Shown: positions 8,710 through 17,250, numbered from the stretch's first letter. The stretch is 64,000 nucleotides of DNA from Burkholderiaceae bacterium (GCA_022843955.1 JALHMQ010000002.1:335997-399996), one strand, 5' to 3'. The notes: generated by a model from the sequence alone, not told the origin. Program-made: numbers and translations.

Positions 8710-9564
8710 ATGCGCTTCGCACCGACCCGCCGCCGCTGGTTGCGCAGCATTCCGGCCCTTGCCGCCGGCATCGCCGCGCCCTGGATCGTCCGCTCGCAGG
8801 AGCTGGGGTCGAGCGAGTGGATGATCGCCATTTCCGAGGGCACCTCGGGCACGCAGAGTTCGCTCGAGGTGATGGCTCGCTACGAGGACCTGGTCGCCTT
8901 CATCGGCCGTGCGGTCAACCGCAAGGTCCGCTTCTTCCTGGCGCGCGACTTCGCGATGCTGGAAGAGGGCATGAAGCGCCACGCCTATAACCTGGTGCTG
9001 GCACGGCCCAGCGACTATCCGGCGCGCGCGGTGCGCGACTACGGTTACCAGCTTGTCACCACGGTGCGCGGCGGTGGCTTCATTCGGCTGATCGTGACCA
9101 AGGACTCGCCGCTGAAGAGCCTGCAGGAGATCCGCGGCAAGCGCATCGCCTTTCCCGAAGATATCTCGTACGCCGCCCGCGTGGCGACCGCGACCTTGCG
9201 CGACAACGGCGTCGATATCCGCAAGGAAAAGTCGGTGCAGTTCTTCCGCGACCAGGCGGCTATCGGTTTCACGCTGGAGTCGAAGCTGGCCGATGTCGGC
9301 GCCGTGATGTCGTATTCCGGCGTCGGCCGCGACTGGGAGAAAAAGGGCGGCCGCGTGCTGCTCGACGGACCGAAGCAGCCGTACATGCCGCTGGTGGCTT
9401 CGCCGCGCGTTGCGGCGGCCGATGTCATCACACTGCGCAACGCGCTGATCGGGCTCGACCAGAGCCCCAACGGGCGGGCAATCCTGCAGCGGCTCGGCGT
9501 TCCCGGCTTCGAAGGCCGAGATCCCAAGGATCTGCTGACGCTGTTGAACTGGCTCGGAATGTAG
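8710..9564 (+). CDS. PhnD-like periplasmic substrate-binding protein (phosphate/phosphite/phosphonate type)
   Basis: A 284-residue exported binding protein. The start FAPTRRRWLRS followed by a hydrophobic stretch ending near residue 30 resembles a twin-arginine signal. The mature part has the fold signature of type 2 periplasmic proteins of the PhnD family: LARPSDYPARAV, then LKSLQEIRGKRIAFPEDIS, and FTLESKLADVGAVMSYSG. AGAGGAGG lies 6 bases upstream of the ATG. No ABC permease or ATPase is next to it on the same strand, so it is an orphan receptor here; the nearby transporter runs in the opposite direction and has its own binding protein. The ligand cannot be told from sequence. Confidence 0.75.
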   Translation: MRFAPTRRRWLRSIPALAAGIAAPWIVRSQELGSSEWMIAISEGTSGTQSSLEVMARYEDLVAFIGRAVNRKVRFFLARDFAMLEEGMKRHAYNLVLARPSDYPARAVRDYGYQLVTTVRGGGFIRLIVTKDSPLKSLQEIRGKRIAFPEDISYAARVATATLRDNGVDIRKEKSVQFFRDQAAIGFTLESKLADVGAVMSYSGVGRDWEKKGGRVLLDGPKQPYMPLVASPRVAAADVITLRNALIGLDQSPNGRAILQRLGVPGFEGRDPKDLLTLLNWLGM

Positions 9565-9810
9565 CTGGCGCAGCGCCTGCTGCGTACTCGTCGCGCCTAC
9601 CGCACAAGCCGGCGATCGCAGCCCGGCACGCCGCCCTTGTCGAACGGCGCCGCAGCCTCGCCGCCGCTCACGCGGACGGCGGGATGCAGCACGTGACGAC
9701 CTCGTCGATCAGGTCCGCTAACGCGCACCGCCGCAAGAACTGTGGCGCAGCTGCGCTCGCGCCGAGTCGTTCGCGACGTGACGATGGCGGGCGCCGCCTC
9801 GTCCGCAGAC
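9565..9810. other. Gap between convergent genes, no feature seen
   Basis: 246 bases between the PhnD-like gene and cynS, which converge. No open frame with coding character and no clear T-tailed stem-loop was found. Confidence 0.5.
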
Positions 9811-10254
9811 TCAGTAGGTCTTGTAAGGCAGGAACTTGCCCGACATCACGATCTTCACCCGATCGCCCTTCGGGTCCGCCTCGCGCGTCATGTCCATCTT
9901 GAAGTCGATCGCGGACATGATGCCGTCTCCGAACTCCTCGTGGATCAGTTCCTTGAACGTGGTGCCGTACACGCTCACGAGTTCATAGAAGCGGTAGATC
10001 AGCGGGTCGGTGGGCACGGCGGTCGGCAGCGAGCCCTTGTACGGCACTACCTGCAGCAGCTGTACCGCCTCGGCCGGCAGCGCAAAGATCTTGCCGATCT
10101 TCTTGGCCTGCTCTTCGGTGAAGGTCATCTGCCCGAGGCAGCCGGCGGTCACCCACTCCTTCGAGAGGCCGATCTTCTTGGCGACGTCAGCCCATTTGAT
10201 GCCCTTCTTGATCTTGGCGGCGACGATCATCTCGGTGACGTCGTTGCGATCCAT
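9811..10254 (-). CDS. cynS: Cyanate hydratase (cyanase)
   Basis: A 147-residue protein, close to the usual 150-156. Cyanase converts cyanate and bicarbonate to ammonia and CO2 as a cytosolic decamer. The N-terminal helical domain (MDRNDVTEMIVAAKIKKG onward) is followed by the catalytic C-terminal domain. The active-site triad is visible as R88 and E91 (IYRFYE) and S114 (GIMSAI), matching R96, E99 and S122 of the E. coli enzyme with a constant offset of 8. It is the last gene of the leftward transporter operon, 35 bases after the ATPase gene, which points to cyanate as at least one transported substrate. Confidence 0.97.
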   Translation of the reverse strand: MDRNDVTEMIVAAKIKKGIKWADVAKKIGLSKEWVTAGCLGQMTFTEEQAKKIGKIFALPAEAVQLLQVVPYKGSLPTAVPTDPLIYRFYELVSVYGTTFKELIHEEFGDGIMSAIDFKMDMTREADPKGDRVKIVMSGKFLPYKTY

Positions 10255-10289
10255 GGTGTCTCCTTGGCGGACAGTGAGGTGAAGTGAAC

Positions 10290-11168
10290 TCAGGCGGCAC
10301 GCACCAGCGGCGGCACGCCTGCGGTCGGGGGGGAAGCGTCGTCCGGGCCGGGGGCGACCTCCAGCGGCGCGGCGTTCTCGCCGGCGGCCTGCATGGCTTT
10401 GCTGCGGGTGACGAGAAAGTCGATCAGGTGGTTGCGGATCCGGTAGTACTGCGGATCGTGGTGCATGGTCAGGCGCGTGCGCGTGCGCGGCATGGTGTTC
10501 TTCACGATCTCGGCAATGCGCGCGCGCGGGCCGTTGCTCATCAGCAGGATCTTGTCGGCCAGCAGCATGGCCTCGTCGACGTCGTGCGTGATCATGAACA
10601 CGGTCTGGTGGGTGGCCTGCACGATGCGCAGCAGCTCGTCCTGAATGGTGCCCCGGGTGAGCGCATCGAGCGCGCCGAACGGCTCGTCGAGCAGCAGCAT
10701 CTTGGGCTGGATCGCAAACGCACGCGCAATGCCTACGCGCTGCTTCATGCCGCCCGACAGCTCGGACGGCTTCTTCTGCTCGGCACCCTTCAGGCCCACC
10801 AGCTCGATGAACTTGCGCGCGTGCTCGGCCACCGCGCCGCGCGGCCACTCTGGCCAGCGGCTCTTGACCGCGAACGCGATGTTCTTCTCCACCGTGAGCC
10901 AGGGCATCAGCGCATGGCCCTGGAACACCACGCCGCGGTCCAGGCTCGGGCCGGCGATCTCGCGGCCTTCCATGAAGCAGTGGCCGCTGCTGGCGGTATC
11001 GAGCCCCGCCAGCACGTTGAGAATGGTGGTCTTGCCGCAGCCCGAATGGCCGATAATGCAGATGAACTCGCCGCGCTCGATGGCGAAGCTCACCTCCTCG
11101 AACACCGGGTCGCCGCCGGGCACATAAGCGCGCGCCAGCCGCTCGACCTTCAGGAATGCATCGGCCAC
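10290..11168 (-). CDS. Nitrate/cyanate-type ABC transporter ATP-binding protein
   Basis: 292 residues. Walker A GHSGCGKTT (about 40-48), signature LSGGMKQR (about 138-145), Walker B MLLLDEPFGALD and the switch histidine in MITHDVDEA are all present. The closest family is NrtD/CynD, the energising subunit of nitrate, bicarbonate or cyanate importers. GTG 11168 is the start, 18 bases after the permease stop. A C-terminal Ala/Pro-rich tail of about 35 residues follows the core. The subunit sits on the cytoplasmic face with the product of the next upstream gene. Confidence 0.9.
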   Translation of the reverse strand: MADAFLKVERLARAYVPGGDPVFEEVSFAIERGEFICIIGHSGCGKTTILNVLAGLDTASSGHCFMEGREIAGPSLDRGVVFQGHALMPWLTVEKNIAFAVKSRWPEWPRGAVAEHARKFIELVGLKGAEQKKPSELSGGMKQRVGIARAFAIQPKMLLLDEPFGALDALTRGTIQDELLRIVQATHQTVFMITHDVDEAMLLADKILLMSNGPRARIAEIVKNTMPRTRTRLTMHHDPQYYRIRNHLIDFLVTRSKAMQAAGENAAPLEVAPGPDDASPPTAGVPPLVRAA

Positions 11169-11186
11169 GGCGTCACTTTCGCGTCG

Positions 11187-12065
11187 CTATTCGACATAGC
11201 TGACCGCGCGCTGCAGGCGGCCGAACAGCCAGTCGAGCAGCATGCCGGTCAGGCCGATCACCAGGATCGCGAAGATCACGTTGGTGAGCGACAGGTTGTT
11301 CCACTCGTTCCAGATGAAGTAGCCGATGCCGGTGCCGCCGACCAGCATTTCGGCGGCCACGATCACCAGCCAGGCAATGCCGATCGAGATCCGCATGCCG
11401 GTGAGGATGGTCGGTGCGGCCGCCGGCAGGATCACCTGCAGGCTCTTGCGCAGCGGCCCCACCTCGAGCGTGCGCGCCACGTTGATCCAGTCGCGCCGCA
11501 CGCCGGCCACGCCGAAGGCGGTGTTGATCAGCATCGGCCACACGCTGCAGATGAAGATCACGAACACGCCGGAGATATTGGAGTCCTTGATCGTGTAGAG
11601 CGCCAGCGGCATCCACGCCAGCGGCGAGATCGGTTTGAGCACGTTGATGTAGGGGTACAGCGACTGGTAGACCAGCGGCGACATGCCGAGCAGGAAGCCG
11701 AGCGGGATCGCCACCAGGCAGGCGATCGCGAAACCCAGCGCCACCCGCGCCAGCGAGTACGCCAGCTGCAGGCCGATGCCCTTGTCGTTGGGGCCGTTGT
11801 CGTACAGAGGGTCGGACAGGTGATGGGCGATGGTGGCGCCCATCTGCGCCGGCGTGGGAAAGGCGCTGGCCCTGGTCTCGGTGCCGCCGCCGGCGGTGGG
11901 GTCCTTGCCCTGCAGCTTGAGGTACTCGATCTGCTCCGCGGTGAGCGCGACGGCGGGCGCTGACGGCACGGCCGACGGCAGCGTGGCGATGTGCCAGATG
12001 CCGAGCAGCAGCAGGCCGATGAGCACCGACAGCAGCGTGGCGCGGACGGACAGGGAGGGGGTCAT
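11187..12065 (-). CDS. Nitrate/cyanate-type ABC transporter permease
   Basis: 292 residues with an N-terminal membrane helix (about 8-28), a periplasmic stretch of about 75 residues rich in Pro/Gly, and then a binding-protein-dependent permease domain of five helices. The cytoplasmic coupling loop is visible as LRKSLQVILPAAAPTILTG. Members are called NrtB/CynB/CmpB. It belongs to the operon binding protein-permease-ATPase-cynS. A 77-base inverted repeat separates it from the binding-protein gene. Confidence 0.88.
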   Translation of the reverse strand: MTPSLSVRATLLSVLIGLLLLGIWHIATLPSAVPSAPAVALTAEQIEYLKLQGKDPTAGGGTETRASAFPTPAQMGATIAHHLSDPLYDNGPNDKGIGLQLAYSLARVALGFAIACLVAIPLGFLLGMSPLVYQSLYPYINVLKPISPLAWMPLALYTIKDSNISGVFVIFICSVWPMLINTAFGVAGVRRDWINVARTLEVGPLRKSLQVILPAAAPTILTGMRISIGIAWLVIVAAEMLVGGTGIGYFIWNEWNNLSLTNVIFAILVIGLTGMLLDWLFGRLQRAVSYVE

Positions 12066-12075
12066 GGGGCAGCCT

Positions 12076-12152
12076 GTCGTTCCCGCGCAGGTGGAAGCGC
12101 AGCGTCTTTTGTCGCACGAAAGACACTGGGTTCCCGCCTGCGCGGGAACGAC
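12076..12152. repeat. Long imperfect inverted repeat of the GTCGTTCCCGC type
   Basis: Arms of about 34 bases (starting GTCGTTCCCGCGCAGG and ending CCTGCGCGGGAACGAC) enclose TGTCGCACG. The terminal 16 bases pair perfectly and inner positions are mostly paired. This looks like one of the dispersed intergenic palindromes common in betaproteobacterial genomes (recalled from general knowledge; not searched). Lying between binding protein and permease genes, as RNA it could set relative expression or mRNA stability. Confidence 0.8.
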
Positions 12153-12155
12153 GAC

Positions 12156-13595
12156 TCAGGTGCGCTTGATCGCGAACGAGTCGATGTAGGCGTCGGCCTT
12201 GGCGGGATCGAACTCCTTCTTCATCACCGTGAACTTGCGGTAGCCGTCGCCGGTGGGCAGCGGCATGCCCAGTTCCTTCATGAACTTCTTGGCTTCGGTG
12301 AGCAGGAACACCTGCTCGGCGATCTGGCGGTAGTTGACGTTGCCCTTCACATAGCCCCAGCGCTTCATCTGCGACAGCATCCACACCGCCATCGAATACC
12401 AGGGCACCGGATCGAAGTCGGCGCGGTTGGGCTCGTTCTTCACGCCGCCCAGGCCATCGGCGTACCTGCCGGTGAGCACCTGCGCGATCACCGCCTCGGG
12501 CTGGTTCAGGTACTGCGTCGGCGCGATCACCTTGGCAATCAGTTCGCGGTTGCGCGCCTCGCGCGCCATCGCGGCGGCTTCGAGCACCGACCGATACAGC
12601 GCGGCGTAGGTGTTGGGCGCCTCCTTGATCAGGGCCTCGCTGAAGCCGAAGGCGCAGCACGGATGGCCGTCCCAGATCTCCTTGGACAGGATGTGGATGA
12701 AACCCACTTCCTCGAACACCGCGCGCTGGTTGAACGGATCAGGCCCCAGAAAGCCGTCGATGTTTCCAGCGCGCAGATTGGCCACCATCTCGGGCGGCGG
12801 CACCACGCGGATCTGGATGTCACGGTCCGGGTCGAGCCCGTGTTCGGCCACGTAGTAGCGCAGCAGGAAGTTGTGCATCGAGTACTCGAACGGCACCGCG
12901 AACTTGAAGCCCTTCCAGCTTTTGGGATCGCGCTTGTCCTTGTGCTTCGCATGCAGCGTGATCGCCTGACCGTTGGTGTTCTGGATGGTGGCCACGCGCA
13001 TCGGCTGCGCCACCGAGCCCAGGCCCTGCGAGATCGCCAGCGGCATCGGCGACAGGAAGTGGCTGGCGTCATGCTCCTTGTTGAGCATCTTGTCGCGGAT
13101 CAGTGCCCAGCCCGCGGTCTTGTTCAACTGCACGTTCAGGCCCTGCCGCTTATAGAAGCCGAGCGGGTGCGCCATGATCAGCGGCGTGGCGCAGGTGATC
13201 GCAATGAAGCCGATCTTCAGGTCGGTCTTCTCCGGCGCGCGTTTGTCTTGCGCCATGGCTTGCAGCGAGGCGACCGGCAGCACGCTGGCCAGCGCGGCGC
13301 GCGCGGTGCCGGCGCCGACCGCCTTGACGAAGGCACGCCGCACGGCGTCCTGCGGGAACAGCGCCTTCATCAGGGTGGCCTCGATGAAGTCGTTCGACAG
13401 TACTTCGGTATTGGCGGCGCGCTTGGCGTCGGCGTCACTGACGGACTCGGCCGCCGCGTGGTCGGCGTCGCTGGCGTGCTTGCCGCAGGCACAGCCCAGG
13501 CGCATCGGGCGGTCGACATCGAACGGACGAAAGAGATTTCCCAAGACAGGCCTCGTATCGGTTGGCGGTTGGCGATCGATGAGCACAACAGACAT
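12156..13595 (-). CDS. NrtA/CmpA-type substrate-binding protein with long N-terminal region before a Tat signal
   Basis: 479 residues from ATG 13595. The body (about 120 onward) is a nitrate/bicarbonate/cyanate-family binding protein: KIGFIAITCATPLIMAHPLG, LNKTAGWALIRDKML and VVPPPEMVANLRAG. A twin-arginine signal (VRRAFVKAVGAG then a hydrophobic stretch ending ASLQAMAQ) lies at about 85-116, after an unusual N-terminal segment with GCACGKH. A TTG at 13544 preceded by GAGG, 61 bases after the predicted sigma-54 start, is a plausible alternative start; ATG 13595 would leave only about 10 bases of leader. First gene of the operon with permease, ATPase and cyanase. The substrate could be cyanate, nitrate or both. 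Confidence 0.85.
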   Translation of the reverse strand: MSVVLIDRQPPTDTRPVLGNLFRPFDVDRPMRLGCACGKHASDADHAAAESVSDADAKRAANTEVLSNDFIEATLMKALFPQDAVRRAFVKAVGAGTARAALASVLPVASLQAMAQDKRAPEKTDLKIGFIAITCATPLIMAHPLGFYKRQGLNVQLNKTAGWALIRDKMLNKEHDASHFLSPMPLAISQGLGSVAQPMRVATIQNTNGQAITLHAKHKDKRDPKSWKGFKFAVPFEYSMHNFLLRYYVAEHGLDPDRDIQIRVVPPPEMVANLRAGNIDGFLGPDPFNQRAVFEEVGFIHILSKEIWDGHPCCAFGFSEALIKEAPNTYAALYRSVLEAAAMAREARNRELIAKVIAPTQYLNQPEAVIAQVLTGRYADGLGGVKNEPNRADFDPVPWYSMAVWMLSQMKRWGYVKGNVNYRQIAEQVFLLTEAKKFMKELGMPLPTGDGYRKFTVMKKEFDPAKADAYIDSFAIKRT

Positions 13596-13615
13596 CGACG
13601 GCGCTGAGCCAACTT

Positions 13616-13631
13616 TGCAGATTCCGTGCCA
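13616..13631 (-). promoter_or_regulatory. Sigma-54 (RpoN) promoter of the cyanate/nitrate operon
   Basis: Read on the minus strand the site is TGGCACGGAATCTGCA, against the consensus TGGCACG-N4-TTGCW. Only the first T of TTGC is changed to C, and the GG/GC spacing is exact. The predicted start lies about 10 bases before ATG 13595. Sigma-54 control fits NtrC-type nitrogen regulation of nitrate/cyanate use. Activator sites were not identified. Confidence 0.7.
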
Positions 13632-13721
13632 CGCGCGCTGCGCCGGTGCATGGGCACCAGCAGCGAGAAGTCGCGCCCTCGAAGCGGGCAGCAACGTCCC
13701 AGGATGGTTCGCGCCGCAGCG

Positions 13722-13764
13722 ATTGCGCGCGGCGCTGGTGCGCCCGCGGCGGGCCGCGCGCAAT
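13722..13764. terminator. 12 bp perfect inverted repeat between the DMT gene and the nitrate/cyanate operon
   Basis: ATTGCGCGCGGC and GCCGCGCGCAAT pair perfectly over 12 bp with a 19-base loop, just after the DMT-gene stop. There is no T-run. It could end DMT transcription before the sigma-54 promoter or be an activator-binding palindrome. Confidence 0.4.
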
Positions 13765-13770
13765 GCGCGT

Positions 13771-14670
13771 TCAGTCGCCCGGCGGCGGCGGTGCGGGCTT
13801 GCGGCTGAGCATCACGGTGGACAGCGCCACCAGGATCAGCACCAGCGCAACGTAGTCCTGCCAGTGCGGCGACTCACCCAGGAACCACATGCTGGAGAAC
13901 ACGCCGAGCACCGGGATCATCATCACCGACAGCCCGCTCGCGGTCGGCGGCAGGGTGCGCGCCAGCATGCTCCAGACCACATGGCAGAAAGCGATCGCCA
14001 GCACCATGTTGTAGACGATGGTGGCCCACTCGAACGGCGTGGGCAGGCGCCAGCCTGAGCGCTCGAACAGCACGGTGCCCACCAGCATGGCGCCGAGTGC
14101 CAGCACCAGCATCCAGAAGGTCAGCGCCAGTGACGGCATGTCGGTCAGGTGGCGGCGCATCAGGTGCGTGCCGTAGCCCCAGGCGGCTGCGGCGATCAGG
14201 ATCAGCACGGTGCCGAGCGGTCGGCCCGACAGCGCCGCGAACTCCGACGACAGCAACAGCAGCGTGCCGATGAAGGCTGCGCCGACGCCGATCAGGTGCA
14301 GGCGTGGCACCTTCTCGCGAAACACCAGCACGCCGAAGATCACCGCCCACACCGGCATGGTGTAGCCGAGGATCGCGCTGCGCCCGGCCGGCACCATCTT
14401 CAGCGCGACGATCAACAGCAGGTGCCAGACGATGACGTTGGGGATCGCCAGCTTGACGATCAGCGGCCAGGTACCTTCGCGCACGGTGAGCGGGATGCCA
14501 ACCACGCGCGCATACGCCCACAGCACCACCAGCCCGCCGGCAATGCAGATCGAGCGGAAGTACAGCGGCGGCAGGTCCTCGACGCCGGCCTTCATCACCG
14601 GCCAGTTCAGTCCCCAGGCGAGCGTGAGCAGCACCAGCAGGGTGAGGTCGCGGCGGGACAGGCGGGGCAT
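13771..14670 (-). CDS. EamA/DMT family transporter
   Basis: 299 residues with ten predicted membrane helices in two EamA repeats; the motif near the first helix is [15 protein letters not shown] and the second repeat begins near [19 protein letters not shown] 14670 (MPRLSRRD) is chosen over an upstream in-frame start that would overlap the pyrF leader. The family exports metabolites such as amino acids or purines; the substrate cannot be told. Divergent from pyrF with about 164 bases between starts. Confidence 0.85.
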   Translation of the reverse strand: MPRLSRRDLTLLVLLTLAWGLNWPVMKAGVEDLPPLYFRSICIAGGLVVLWAYARVVGIPLTVREGTWPLIVKLAIPNVIVWHLLLIVALKMVPAGRSAILGYTMPVWAVIFGVLVFREKVPRLHLIGVGAAFIGTLLLLSSEFAALSGRPLGTVLILIAAAAWGYGTHLMRRHLTDMPSLALTFWMLVLALGAMLVGTVLFERSGWRLPTPFEWATIVYNMVLAIAFCHVVWSMLARTLPPTASGLSVMMIPVLGVFSSMWFLGESPHWQDYVALVLILVALSTVMLSRKPAPPPPGD

Positions 14671-14791
14671 CGGTGAACGGAATCGAGAGGAAGGCAGCGG
14701 ACCACGCGGCGCCCGCGCACGCCAGCACAAACGCAGGTGCGGCAGACGGGGCGGGCACGCCGCCGCGCACGGGTGGCGAACTGTACGTCAC

Positions 14792-14807
14792 CGCCTGCGC
14801 AGGCGGC
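14792..14807. promoter_or_regulatory. Perfect 16 bp palindrome upstream of pyrF
   Basis: CCGCCTGCGCAGGCGG is self-complementary and lies about 27 bases before the pyrF start. Next to it TAGAAT (14822-14827) looks like a -10 box, which would make the pyrF mRNA nearly leaderless. The palindrome may be an operator. Confidence 0.35.
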
Positions 14808-14834
14808 GCCAGCCGTACTTCTAGAATGCGCGCC

Positions 14835-15680
14835 ATGGCACCCTCATCCCCCTCCTTTGTTGCGCGCCTGCAGGGGCGCTGGCGCAGCGGCGACACGCTG
14901 CTGTGCGTGGGCCTCGATCCCGATACCACGCGCTTTCCCGCGCACCTGCGCGACCGCGACGACGCCATCTACGCGTTCTGCCGCGCCATCGTGGATGCCA
15001 CCGCCGAGTACGCCTGCGCGTTCAAGCCGCAGATCGCGTACTTTGCCGCCGCGCGCGCCGAAGACCAACTCGAAAGCCTGATCGCGCACTGCCGGCAACA
15101 TCACCCGCAGGTGCCGGTGATCCTGGATGCCAAGCGCGGCGACATAGGCTCCACTGCCGAGCAGTACGCGCGCGAGGCGTTCGAGCGCTACGGCGCCGAT
15201 GCGGTGACGCTGTCGCCGTTCATGGGCTTCGATTCGATCGAGCCTTATCTCGCCTATGAAGGGCGCGGCGCGTTCCTGTTGTGCCGGACCAGCAATGCCG
15301 GCGGCAACGACCTGCAGATGCTCGATGCGGGCGGCGAGAAGATCTACGAGCGCATCGCCCGGCTGGCGGGCAGCACGTGGAACCGCAGCGGCGAGCTGGG
15401 CCTCGTGGTGGGCGCCACCTACCCGGCCGAACTGGCGCGCGTGCGCGAACTGGCACCGGCACTGCCGCTGCTGGTGCCGGGCATCGGCGCGCAGGGCGGC
15501 GACGTGCAGGCGAGCGTGCAAGCGGGGCAGGACACCGCGGGCGGCGGCATGGCGATCAACTCGTCGCGCGCCATCTTGTATGCGGACAGCAGCGAAGCGT
15601 TTGCGCAGCGCGCCGGCGAGGTGGCGCGCCGCACGCGCGATGAGATCAACCGGTATCGGGCGCGTCCGCGCACGGCGTGA
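14835..15680 (+). CDS. pyrF: Orotidine 5-prime-phosphate decarboxylase, class II
   Basis: 281 residues. Catalyses the last step of UMP synthesis, OMP to UMP plus CO2, in the cytosol. The catalytic loop is [16 protein letters not shown] (about 98-113), with lysine and aspartates of the D-K-x-D type; LCVGLDPD near the start and [12 protein letters not shown] near the end bind substrate phosphate. The sequence belongs to the Mycobacterium-like subfamily 2. ATG 14835 is used; ATG 14826 is equally possible and neither has a Shine-Dalgarno. It converges on the hypothetical gene at 15762-16202. Confidence 0.95.
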   Translation: MAPSSPSFVARLQGRWRSGDTLLCVGLDPDTTRFPAHLRDRDDAIYAFCRAIVDATAEYACAFKPQIAYFAAARAEDQLESLIAHCRQHHPQVPVILDAKRGDIGSTAEQYAREAFERYGADAVTLSPFMGFDSIEPYLAYEGRGAFLLCRTSNAGGNDLQMLDAGGEKIYERIARLAGSTWNRSGELGLVVGATYPAELARVRELAPALPLLVPGIGAQGGDVQASVQAGQDTAGGGMAINSSRAILYADSSEAFAQRAGEVARRTRDEINRYRARPRTA

Positions 15681-15736
15681 CCGCAGCGCGCTTCAACAAG
15701 AGAACTTCAGGAGGAACCCTCGCGCAAGGCGAGGCA

Positions 15737-15772
15737 GTGCCTAGCGAAGCGAGGTCGGTGCCTAGCGAAGCG
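15737..15772. repeat. 15 bp direct repeat, 21 bp period
   Basis: GTGCCTAGCGAAGCG occurs at 15737 and 15758 in the gap after pyrF, just where the convergent hypothetical gene ends. The second copy supplies that gene's stop codon (CTA on the plus strand, 15762-15764). Confidence 0.8.
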
Positions 15773-16202
15773 TGGCCGGCCGACGCGGCAGCCCGGTGGT
15801 GGCACCTTCATATGGCCGCGTATGCGGCGAGGCTGCTGCCACATGTTCCGGGATCAAACTGGCGGCGGCCATTTCGAGCACCACGCGCAACTGCATCGGC
15901 TGCAGCGGCTTGCGCAGTGCCATGGCCGGCATGGCATCACCGTAACGGCCCACCGCGATGCGCTCGGCATCGGCGGTCAGGCGCAGCACCGCCATGTTGT
16001 GTGCGTCTTCGGCGCGCGGGCCGCGCGCCAGCAGCAGCGCATGGAACGGCCGCTCGTCGACCACCTGCCAGGGCAGCTGCTCGCACGACAGCCAGTTGAT
16101 GATCGCGTGCACGGCGCGCGCATCCGCTTCCTCGAAGAACACCAGACCGAGCCGCAGCGGCGGCGCGATCGCAGGTGTGTGCACGGAGCGGAACATCAAC
16201 AT
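15762..16202 (-). CDS. Hypothetical protein, possible degenerate receiver-like fold
   Basis: 146 residues from ATG 16202 (MLMFRSVHTPAIAP); ATG 16196 or an upstream start at 16256 is also possible. Codon use and the ordered hydrophobic pattern (LRLGLVFFEEADARAVHAI, then RPFHALLLARG, then MALRKPLQPMQLRVVLEMAA) look like a real protein. The alternation of short strands and helices with a late lysine in RKPLQP recalls the lysine and last helix of response-regulator receivers, but no phosphoacceptor aspartate is clear. It would be the last gene of the long leftward cluster, 148 bases after the dehalogenase-like gene. The basic tail after about residue 115 looks unconserved. Function unknown. Confidence 0.55.
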   Translation of the reverse strand: MLMFRSVHTPAIAPPLRLGLVFFEEADARAVHAIINWLSCEQLPWQVVDERPFHALLLARGPRAEDAHNMAVLRLTADAERIAVGRYGDAMPAMALRKPLQPMQLRVVLEMAAASLIPEHVAAASPHTRPYEGATTGLPRRPATLR

Positions 16203-16350
16203 GGGTCGCGATGTGATGCATGTGATGACGACGACCGCACTATGCCTCGCATACAAGCCGTCGTCGTCCCCGCAACGTGGGAGTGCGAGTCAACGTCCAC
16301 TCGAACGCGTGAGTGCGATTTCGCCCGAACGCGTGCGCAAAACTTCGAAC

Positions 16351-17250
16351 TCAACCGAAAAAGCCCACCAATTCATCGATGAGACACGCGGGCGACTCTT
16401 CGGCGATGTAGTGGCCGCCCGGCACGACGCGCCCGGTGACCTGCATCTGCGCGCGTGCCTGCCAGTCAGCCACCGGCGTGAACAGCCGATGCACCACGCC
16501 GCGCTCGCCCCACAGCACATGCAGCGGACAGGCGATGCGCTGCGCGAGGTCGGCACGATCGTGGTCGAGATCGATCGCGGCGGCGGCGCGGTAGTCCTCG
16601 CACATCGCGTGGATCGCGGCCGGATCATTGAAGCAGCGCTCGTACTCGGCCAGCGCACGCGGATCGAACAGCTGCGGGCCGGTCGAACCCCACGCGCCCA
16701 TCTTCCGATGGAGGTAGAAGACCGGGTCGGCGCCGATCAGCCGCTCCGGCAGCGGCGCCGGCTGGATCAGGAAGAACCAGTGGTAATACGCCTGCGCGAA
16801 CTCGCGCGTGGTGCGCTCGTACATGGTGAGCGTGGGCGAGATGTCGAGCAGCATCAGCCGCAGCACCGCCTGCGGCGCATCGAGCGCGAGCCGATGCGCA
16901 ACACGGCCGCCGCGATCATGGCCGCACACCAGGTAGCGTGCATGGCCCAGGCTCGCCATCAGTGCATGCATGTCGGCCGCCATCGTGCGCTTGCTGTAGT
17001 TGGCGTGATCGGGCTCGCCAGGCGGCTTGGCCGAATCACCGTAGCCGCGCAGGTCGGGCATCACGAGCCGGTAGCGCGCCGCCAGCTCAGGGGCGACGCG
17101 ATGCCAGATCGCATGCGTCTGCGGAAAGCCGTGCAGCAGCAGCAGCGCCGGCCGCCCATCCGCGCCCGCGACATCGTGGCGAAAGAAAATCTCGACGCCG
17201 TTGACGGTGCGTCGTTCGGCAGCAAAACGGGGTTCGAACAGGGCACTCAT
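16351..17250 (-). CDS. Alpha/beta hydrolase of the fluoroacetate/haloacetate dehalogenase group
   Basis: 299 residues. The nucleophile is D112 in GHDRGGRVAHR, with the general base H280 (VVPGGHY) and a supporting acid D136 (LLDISP). Residues that in fluoroacetate dehalogenase bind carboxylate and fluoride are present: R113 and R116, H157 and W158 (YYHWFFLIQP), W187 and Y220 (EDYRAAAAID). These line up with D110, R111, R114, D134, H155, W156, Y219 and H280 of the characterised enzyme, so hydrolytic dehalogenation of haloacetates is a reasonable inference; epoxide hydrolase is the alternative. The start ATG overlaps the pncC stop (ATGA), so it is translationally coupled to that gene. Confidence 0.85.
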   Translation of the reverse strand: MSALFEPRFAAERRTVNGVEIFFRHDVAGADGRPALLLLHGFPQTHAIWHRVAPELAARYRLVMPDLRGYGDSAKPPGEPDHANYSKRTMAADMHALMASLGHARYLVCGHDRGGRVAHRLALDAPQAVLRLMLLDISPTLTMYERTTREFAQAYYHWFFLIQPAPLPERLIGADPVFYLHRKMGAWGSTGPQLFDPRALAEYERCFNDPAAIHAMCEDYRAAAAIDLDHDRADLAQRIACPLHVLWGERGVVHRLFTPVADWQARAQMQVTGRVVPGGHYIAEESPACLIDELVGFFG

